The notes under the pieces: model-generated
The model's database searches: none
The model's input: the letters and a program-made list of their open reading frames with translations, nothing else
Told to the model about the DNA's origin: nothing
Part shown: piece after piece, positions 56,003-64,000 of the stretch
Layout of the letters: the number at the start of each line of letters is the position of its first letter
Position numbering within the stretch: position 1 is the stretch's first letter
Made by a program: the position numbers and the translations under genes
Assembly (NCBI RefSeq): GCF_019649055.1
Contig: NW_026570249.1
Span: 744,001 to 808,000 of the forward strand
Direction of reading: 5' to 3'
DNA from: Paramacrobiotus metropolitanus
Taxonomy: Eukaryota; Tardigrada; Eutardigrada; Parachela; Macrobiotidae
Length of the DNA stretch: 64,000 nucleotides

Positions 56003-56398
56003 TCAGTTTTGTGACTTGGGCTTATCCTCGCATGCTCCTTGGCTGGCGACAAGTATATCTAAAATCGAGCACAAAAGGTTTAGGAAGGTACAAATAATCA
56101 ATTAACGATGCAAATCTGACATTTTAGATGTGCGTGTATAGCAACTTACTTTTGCAACGGGCCTCACAACTGTTCGGGTATGTTTTCCCATCTTTGCCGC
56201 ACACTGGGGTCCTGACCTGTGTGCATATACATCCTGGTGCCCTGTTGTTTCCTCTTCCCGAGACTCCTGAAAGCACAGATGCACCATTAATGAGACAGAA
56301 ATACGAACATAGTTTGGAGTCAAGATATCATGGAATGTGTAGAATGTACCGTAGCATAGGACGCACAAAAGAATTGTCAACAAGACCACAACCTTCAT
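56003..56398 (-). CDS. Kazal-type serine protease inhibitor K4
   Basis: Exons 56398-56350, 56266-56150 and 56058-56003, both introns phase 1, give 73 residues. Signal peptide [15 protein letters not shown], spacer [11 protein letters not shown], then [26 protein letters not shown] and [18 protein letters not shown] with a natural stop. All six Kazal Cys are present with the C1-x-C2 spacing of the other copies; P1 by position is Gln. Confidence 0.88.
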
Positions 56399-57947
56399 GG
56401 CGATATCCCGGGTTTGGAGGCCGCCTTTGTACTGTGATTGCACAGTTTCACCTAAATTTTATGCTGCTACTACTGTAATAAAATTATAAAAACGACTGCT
56501 TCTATTCGTTTAATTTGAAATGTGGCCGTTTAAACTATTACGTGTCTGTACAGATACGTATACGTGTACATCTTTGCTAATCGTAAGTCATTAATCTCTT
56601 CTACAGTATATATAGACCAATGTGGTTCGCGGTTTCATTAACTGCTGTTGACCAATAATAAACTTTGTGCTCACCGCAATGTGTAAACTCAATATTGTTG
56701 TCTTTATAATTGGTATAAATTATGAGCCATCTCAACGTTGCGACCTGACCCACAACAAATTTCTTGGTGTCGACGTGAATCATCGTGCTGTGCGGCTTTA
56801 TTGGCAAGAAAATGATGTTAAATCTTTAAGAATTAACAGGTAATACAGGATTCATCACCGACCCCGCTTTGTAGCTGCTAGATTTTCTTCACGTCAAGCC
56901 AGGAAGTTAACTTTTTATCTTTTTAAAGTCATGATATCACAATATGATGTAGGTATAACAGCTGCTGGATGGTGTACAAACGTAGTTCCGTATACAGTGG
57001 AGTCGGTCCAAGGACCAATACTTAAACGGCAAGACCCACAACAGACCAAAACGCCTGGTTGACAAGTCCCTGGTTTCATGGTTACACAAGTGTAACCATA
57101 ATTATGGCGTCCGCTGCATACGTGTACAGTACTGTGAAATATTGTACGACCATACAAATTATATTTTATTATACAGTGCCTATAATACAAAACGAGAATA
57201 CCATGATTGTGTTACAAAATATATATAATATTTTTTATCGTTTGTGTATTCCTTCAAGATAATGCAGATGCTACCATCCAGTGTGGAGCAGCATAAACCC
57301 TTCGACGGAAAAGGTTTTTTGTAAGTATGTTTAAAATAGATGTACATTGTACATTCACCGATACATGTATTTATGGCAGCGCTCCTGCCTTTATCACTAC
57401 GAGTGGGCCAGTGGCATATATAAGCTTTGCTTTCGCTTCCAGGAGGTTGCAGATGGTTTGTACACCAGGGAATCATTGCAGAAAGGAGTAAAGCTCTACA
57501 ATCCCATTTATAAAAGCGTACGCAAAATTTCTCCTAAATCAAACAACTCTGAAACGTATGGGACACTGTTTTCCCGTCCACGATATCTGGGGATTTGCGG
57601 AATCATGATGGGTAACAGTGACCTTTGCCAATCCATATCATACATTCCACACCTTTCCTTGTAAAATTTGATCATTGTTCCACAGTAAAGCAACCACGAC
57701 CCTCTTAACTGTTATGTTAACGGTTAAGGATAGTATGACTTCAATTAATTAACGTACAAGCTATTGAGTAGGTATAAATCTCCACAATATTACGAAATGT
57801 ATGAGTGTGTAAATGCATGAGCGTTTACATAGTGATGACTTTTTGATGTTGCTATATATGCCGCTGATTATACTTAGCCCTATCTTATTAAATGCAATTA
57901 TATCTATCAAAAGGTTTTGATTGACCGGTGATTTGACTATCTTCGGG
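56399..57947. other. Intergenic, one Cys-rich open frame of unknown status
   Basis: Upstream of K4 (-) and of GR-like gene D (+). A minus-strand frame at 56915-57190 contains CVTMKPGTCQPGVLVCCGSC, a Cys-dense stretch that could be a small exon, but no signal peptide, splice partner or relative was found. Confidence 0.35.
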
Positions 57948-59553
57948 ATGATGAAAACTTTGCCAGAGCATGATCGAGCCAGCCTCCACAAAAACAAGAT
58001 TGCGGCATCATGTAATATCTTCAGTTTCCAAGAAAACATTTTAAAATCGTTTGGTATTTTACCATGGAACAAATCAAGACTTGGGAAAACAGTGAGTGCC
58101 ACTATGATAACCATATTTATTTCCGGTGGTGTTTTCAACATAGCCATCAATGCCGGGCCGTGGATATGGAAACTTGCTTTTACCAAATCCAGCAACATCC
58201 TTCTGCGCATTTTACCCGACATACCTTTCACCTTTATCAATATTCGCTGTCTATTTGTATTATTCGTCTACTGGAAATATGCAGATTACTGGAGTTATGC
58301 GAAGCGCTGTGCAGAGGAAATGGTACTTCACTGCTCCAACCATAATAATTTGCAACAAAATCTCAAAAATCTACGGTGTGTCTCGATAGTATTAGGCGTC
58401 AGCGCGTTTGCTCTTGTGACAATTTTTGAAACCTTGGATTTACTGCATTTTGCTCAGCAAGATCCTCGACGACTGAATGCCACTTTTGACAACCCACTAG
58501 AACCGTTCCCGCTACGAATTACGGTGTGGTTAAATGAATTTCTATGGATTATTTTTTGCGCGCTTCCCTTTGCTTTATCGCAACAGGTTTATATCTCTTT
58601 AATTTTACTTGCACTTCTACTGCGACTTTCACTTACCGATGTTAACAAAAACTTGAAAGATATCAACGCCAGTTTAGGCATAGTACCGGAACTTGGGTCA
58701 CGGCGACAGAGCGATGACCTTTATGAACATACGACCTTGTTTAACCAACTGACATCCCTGAAGACGCGATATTTGAGTAGTCTAAAGTTATGTCATGGTT
58801 TGAATGAAGCGTATGGGAGTATCATATTCGTCATATATGGAATGGACTTGTTTACCATCTGTGGATTCATTTCCGCCACGGTGGCCGATGGAGAAGGATT
58901 TCTTTTGGCATACGTACTGAACTTCTTCACCATCGCTATATTTGCGGCGTACATTGGCCTTATGATTCCCATGGTAAAGGTTTACGAAGAAGTAAGTAGA
59001 TGTCGCTAAACTTTTCTGTGAACTGAAAGGTATAGTATTTCACCCCACGTAAAATTATTTGATGGCATATTTTACAGCGATGGCACTCTTTCAGCGATTT
59101 TTCACTGATCCCATTACACTTTTACAGAGTGTTGCGATTAATTTTCTACTGCACGAAATTATGGATAAATGTCAGGTTCAACAGGTAAATCGTACGTGAT
59201 TCTGATTGTAAGCAGCTGCATATGTGTTTTAATCTTTCTTGACAGGACGCTTCCTCAAAAAATTCCCATTCGCATTATTTGCTGATAAGCAGTTTTATCA
59301 GTCTTACGAAGGAACATCCAGTTGCATTTTCCGGAGCTGATCTTTTTCATATTACGCGGAATTTCCTGGCTGGGGTTTGTAATAAACAAAAAATCCCTGT
59401 GAGTTCAGCTTGTACCTTGTACGCTTTCTGTTGCAGACTCTGACTTTCGTACTATCGTGTGCGATCATTTTAAACGATTTCACACAACGCAGCATTGGTG
59501 ACCCCGGAAAAACGATATGCGGCGATGCCCGGAACGCGTCCCGGGAAAATTAA
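57948..59553 (+). CDS. Gustatory-receptor-like seven-helix protein D
   Basis: Exons 57948-58991, 59128-59184, 59246-59374 and 59437-59553 give 448 residues, three phase-0 introns near the 3' end. Blocks shared with B and C: IFSFQENILKSFGILPWN, SSNILLRILPDIPFTFINIR, QDPRRLNATFDNPLEPFPLR, FALSQQVYISLI, YGMDLFTICGFISA, PVAFSGADLFHITRNFLAG and the final helix TLTFVLSCAIILNDFTQ. Exon 2 is nine codons shorter than in B and C and exon 3 seven longer, so the exon 2/3 boundary has shifted. Two adjacent Met codons (57948 and 57951) could start translation. It is tail to tail with gene E, 273 bp between stops. Confidence 0.82.
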
Positions 59554-59826
59554 CCAAAAAATTTTCCTTATGTATCGTCAGCTGCATATCCTTTGTACGA
59601 GTACAAAGGGGTCGGTTACACGCAGAAAAAGAATGATGCGATGGAATTTTTTAAACAAAAGTACAAAATTCTTTTACTGGTTTGCGATTTTGTCGGACGA
59701 CTGTAAGTGGCTCACCGTATGTGGTATAAAATATAGGATTACATAAATCTTAAAACTGCGCTTGATGATTCCATCGTTGTGAGTCGTGACCATGCTCATT
59801 TTTAAGCAAGCTTAATATCAATTAGT

Positions 59827-61419
59827 CTAAACGCCGGTCGATCTGTTGATACACAGCAGGCGCCCCGCATGGTCCTCCTGATCAACATGGCGTTCTTTGA
59901 ATTCATGGAGAAAAACGGCCCACGACACGACAAAAGTGATGGTCTAATGAAACAAACAGTTAACCAAGAGAATTGCGGGTAATATACATAAAGCGGCTTA
60001 GCAAAGCAACTCTTACTCCAGCTAAACGTTTCCGCGAAATGCTCAATGCTCCCACGCCGTTGAGTGAAATCGGCCTGTCGCGTACTAAGGTCACCATACC
60101 ATCGACCGCCACACGAAGCTGGTAGCTCTGGATGAAATTAAATCTTTTTGTCAAAAGTGATCGCTGAGCATGCACCAGTGCATAAACTTCATATTTGTAC
60201 CTCTTTGTCGTTTTCCAAGAGCGAAAACAAAGAGTCCACAAAACGGTGATACAATGCCGGAATCTTTTGGGCCTGTACATAGCTTTATAAATACACTCGT
60301 CATTTTCAAAAATTGATAGCTTAAGTTATTCAAAGATATTTTTTTGAAAAGGCACTGAATTACCTGCTCTTGAGCTGCAATAATTGGCAGCAGGAGTAAC
60401 ATATATAGAGTAAAGAGCATTAAAGAACAGGTATCCATGGCATATCCAGTGGCAGTTCTTTCGGACGCTTTCAGTACGACAAACTTTGATGTGAATCCAC
60501 AAGTTGCCAATAAATCAAGCCCGTAAATAACTAGCAATACTGATCCGTGAAAATTAACAAATTCTCCACAAAAGGTTACCATTTGCATGTACCGGTTTTG
60601 CATTAGCAGTAGCTTCTCGACGCTTCCATTTCTCACTGCGAATAAAGAAGTCGGCGGAACATGACTGGCAAGTAACGTTTTCATATCTGTGGTTTCACTC
60701 TTTATGCATTTATTGAATTCTTTAAGGCAATCATACAAAATGTATCCCATGATAATTGCCGTTGTGTAGATTTGTTGAGAAAGAAGAAAGGGAAAACTGC
60801 AACACAATGCCCAGAACATAATGTACTCCCAGACGGTCATGCGCAGCGGAATGGGGTCGAAGATGGTGTCATTCCACATGTCCTTGTAAATCGGGTCCTC
60901 TTCTTGATAATGAATCCAGTCTCCAACCTCCCACAACAACACGAAAACCGACAGAGTAACACCAAGCCATCGTGACGCTTTTGTCCATTTACGAATATAT
61001 TGGTTCCTAATCGTTGTACTGGGATATTGGAGACGGATGACCTTTTCCAGTTTCTCTTTAACCACAGCCCATTGCTGCCGTAGAAGAATGCAGATGGATG
61101 GTACAACTACTGCTCGCGTGTTAATGGCAAAATATGGCGCAAAATCCATAAACGATAGCAAAACGCTTTTGTTGTCGGGGACTAGTACAACCTTCCAAAT
61201 TACGGATAGGAGATAAAGTACAATTGATAAGACGCCACCCAGAATAACACCAGTGCCCAATGCCAGGCAGATTAACGCGAGGGTGTGTCTTCCCGTTTTA
61301 TAACCGCAACCATGGTTTGCTACACGAATCGGGTTAAACGGCAGACATCCGGCTGTTTTAAGTATAATTTCTTGCAAAGAAAAAATTAAATGACATTCAT
61401 CCATGATAGTGTTTGGCAT
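59827..61419 (-). CDS. Gustatory-receptor-like seven-helix protein E
   Basis: Exon 1 starts at ATG 61419 (a second Met five codons on would also serve) and carries six helices with IFSLQEIILKTAGCLPFN, NKSVLLSFMDFAPYFAINTR, WEVGDWIHYQEEDPIY, PFLLSQQIYTTAI and IYGLDLLATCGF. Later exons: 60163-60017 (VRDRPISLNGVGALSISRKR then LAG) and 59943-59827 (TITFVVSWAVFLHEFKE), both phase 0. The small exon between them is unresolved: either exon 1 ends at 60364 (CAG/GTAATT) with exon 2 missing from my model, or it reads on through ISLNNLSYQFLKM to a donor near 60290. It is diverged from B-D but clearly the same family and adjacent to D. Confidence 0.75.
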
Positions 61420-63628
61420 TATTGAGTAATCGCAAACAGGTTTTGCTTCTTATCAGTTTTAGCAGAACAGCGTACTTAATCTGCAGTTTCATTTGCTAAA
61501 TAATTATGTCTTGATGAGGAGAAATGCATCGACCAGTTGCATAAATCTGATAGTACAGATACTGTATTAAAACATTATGGAAAGCGGCAGAGCACTGCTA
61601 TATAAGCTGCACCAAAACTGTACTAAGGGGTTAGCACTCCTTGAGTACAGTTTTGGCTGCACACTACAGGCTATTGAAAGAACCGTGCATTGTGCATTAT
61701 ACAGCAATGTAAAGGATAACAGCAATGTGCGCAGGACGCTGCTGATGGAAAAGATAGGAAAAATGGAAACATTGTCAGTTTATTGGAGCACCTGCTATAT
61801 TATTTACAATGCATGCATGCGCAGCTTCTGTGTGTCAGAAAAGGGGTGGATCTAGATGAAGGTAAACTGTATCAAAGGGACAAAACTTCAGAAATTACCA
61901 TCAATAAAGTGTTACCATACCACATAACAAAAGCCTTTCGAGTTGCGAGGTATCTACTTGTATGGGTATATACTGCAAGAAATACTCGAAACCGTGCCGC
62001 AATATTGTTCAAAAAGGTTAATGTTCCCCTTAAGATTAGTAACATGGTTCTTTTTACAATCTTTTGGATTCAGGCTTTGTAGATTACAGTAAAAGAAATT
62101 TACTATTTGAAGTACTGACACGGGATGAAATCGATTTCATAATTGTACGTTTGCAGTTGCAGACATGTGAACACATAAAACGAGTACGCATAACACACCA
62201 TGTAATGGCATGTATAATGCAGTAATACATGCTTCTCGGGTTGGGTGTTCGCACCGATGCGATACTAAAATACATATTTACCGGAATAATAAACAAGCTT
62301 CTATAAAAGTAAACCACACTTAAGCTTTGTAAAATAAAGCTACAATAGGCTGATATAATGCGATTACATTCCTAAACCCTCAGTTAAAAATATCATGTCT
62401 TTTGGCTTTGATAGATTAACCCGACAATGAACTGAAGAACATCTTCACACCACTTTTTGTCGCCACGGTATTGAACTGGAGAGCCGGCATAACAATGAAC
62501 CCGCCCGAGGAAAAAGATGAGGCAATAACACTTTCACTGTCACTTCATTCGCTGATACTTTCACTTTTATCACTAGGAAAATTGTTTTTATATCTGATTA
62601 GTAACGCTGTAGCGTTTCCGGCTTCTTTATTGTCAGTTGCTGATCCGGCATGTGATAAATTTCCAGTTCAGCAATAACATTGCGCAGTAGTTTATATTAT
62701 GCTTTTTTATAAACTTTGCAGTTTTTACTTTTTTACCCAAGCACACATATGCAAATCAAAATTTTGATAAAAGCAGCCATTGCTTAATCTTTGTTTTCTG
62801 AGCGGTTATGCAAATATCTTGGCTCAGATCTGCTGTCTGATGTGATCGATGCTGTTGCGCTGTTGAATCTGAATGATTTATTTCGCACATATCGAGTATG
62901 AACGGTTTTGCTTTCCTTTGTTTATTTGTATGGGTAAGTCTGCAACCTCGTTAAGTTGTTATGATTCGTATGAACTCGAATAAAAGTATGTTTGGTTAAT
63001 AGCGCCCATATTGCTGTCACTTTCATAAATTAACGCTATAGAGGACGTATAAGTTATTTTTTACAAGAATTATAAGTATTTTTTTAATTACGTACTCCTT
63101 TCATAAAAAATTGAAATTATAAAAATTGTCTTGCAGATAAGTGGAACAACAGCCGATATACGGCACTTTATTCCTTTGCAAGCTTCTGCCAGAATAACAG
63201 GTTAATAATACGTTGTTAAAAAATTATAGAAATTAAGATAAGTTAGTAGGATGCTAAGAGAACATGCGTGACCAGGAGGCTGCATACATACGCGTACAAT
63301 GCCTAGAAGAAACATTATAATTTTCAGAAAGCACTTTGCACATTTCCTCGGTTGTAATGATTTTGCATGCTGAGACTTGAAAGTTATTCGGACATATTGG
63401 TATATCGTGCATGTTATTAGTCTTAGTAACAACTTTGTGACACAATACAATATATTGTATCGCCACTACTCGTACTCTTTCGAAATTCCAGTAAAAATAC
63501 GTGATTTGTGTCTCACAACTATTAGTAATGTCAAAGCACGTTTATATAAACGTTTCGTTTACAACTATATGCACAATACCGCAAGAATGCATAATGTTGC
63601 AAATACTTTGTACTTTCGAGACTCTGCG
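61420..63628. other. Intergenic, no recognised gene
   Basis: Upstream of gene E and of the partial gene at the window end. Frames at 61577-62082 and at 62471-62677 (Leu/Ser-rich, hydrophobic) show no family motif. Confidence 0.4.
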
Positions 63629-63854
63629 ATGAGTACCGGCTGTAATGTTTCGTTGTCAGATGACGATATCGTCGTTCTTCACGATGCGGACAACTTTGTC
63701 AGTGAAACGACAACAACACCTGTGTCATTGCCCGATCTCCCGGTTCCCAACTGGTCTTTCGTCATATCTGACGTTGTGCTTATCAGTTATGCCACACCAG
63801 AAGACCGGGATATTGCGCTCCAGCAGATTACCCAAGTCTGGCAGGATGCTCTAG
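63629..63854 (+). CDS. Unrecognised gene, first exon only
   Basis: ATG at 63629 opens 75 codons, ending at a good donor (CTAG/GTAAGG, phase 1). The sequence is acidic (SLSDDDIVVLHDADNFVSET), then NWSFVISDVVLISYATPEDR and LQQITQVWQDALG. Codon use and the absence of low complexity suggest a real exon. No domain recognised; the next exon is outside the window. Confidence 0.5.
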
Positions 63855-64000
63855 GTAAGGCAAACTTTACAGTTTTCCGTCATCATTCAATTAATTGTTT
63901 TTTGTAAAACAAAGCTGCTACAATAACCATTATTTTTCATATAAATAATTTGATGTTATGCTAATTTTCTTAATTATGTTTCGTACGTTCTCATAGCGCC

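Overview
The window is eukaryotic: nearly every gene is split by short GT-AG introns, and the gene set points to a panarthropod (arthropod or tardigrade; the sequence alone does not decide). The markers are a Spätzle-like cystine-knot ligand, five gustatory-receptor-like (GR-like) seven-helix receptors with the three phase-0 introns near the C terminus known from arthropod Gr genes, a receptor guanylate cyclase, Kazal inhibitors, CPVL, DNLZ and an FKBP/TPR protein. I assembled the exon models by hand, using open frames, splice sites, intron phase and paralogue comparison.

Layout. 1-5.2 kb: the 3' part of a receptor guanylate cyclase (+), with mobile DNA in one intron. 5.5-7.5 kb: GR-like gene A (-). 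8.1-8.5 kb: a weak ORF. 9.7-11.2 kb: Spätzle-like gene (+). 11.6-15.1 kb: CPVL-type serine carboxypeptidase (-). 15.7-20.6 kb: two tandem secreted Cys/Tyr-rich paralogues (-), tentatively dermatopontin-like, which share a 7-nt microexon. 21.8-24.4 kb: DNLZ and an FKBP-like TPR gene (+), 74 bp apart. 25.1-26.3 kb: Tyr/Gly/Pro-rich secreted protein (+). 27.6-29.7 kb: GR-like gene B (+).

From about 30 kb the DNA is repeat-rich. Four small minus-strand Kazal genes (30.5, 47.0, 53.6 and 56.0 kb) alternate with GR-like genes B-E. Between them lie a decayed mariner with TIRs, a hAT-like MITE with an 8-bp target duplication, and a 7.5-kb higher-order satellite (about 400-bp cores alternating with arrays of the 8-mer CGTCAGAA). 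An unusual Ras paralogue at 42.2-46.4 kb has a single intron filled by a Harbinger fragment and a LINE. The window ends in the first exon of an unrecognised gene.

Functionally, most genes encode surface or secreted proteins: chemoreceptor-like channels, a cGMP-producing receptor, a Toll-ligand-like factor, protease inhibitors, a peptidase and matrix-like proteins. Nothing suggests co-transcribed units except the close DNLZ/FKBP pair. The best candidates for something undescribed are the Kazal/GR interleaved cluster with a duplicated inhibitor cassette, the microexon-containing secreted pair, the Ras paralogue with Glu at position 13, and an element with 21-bp TIRs and a 51-bp minisatellite sitting in introns of two receptor genes.
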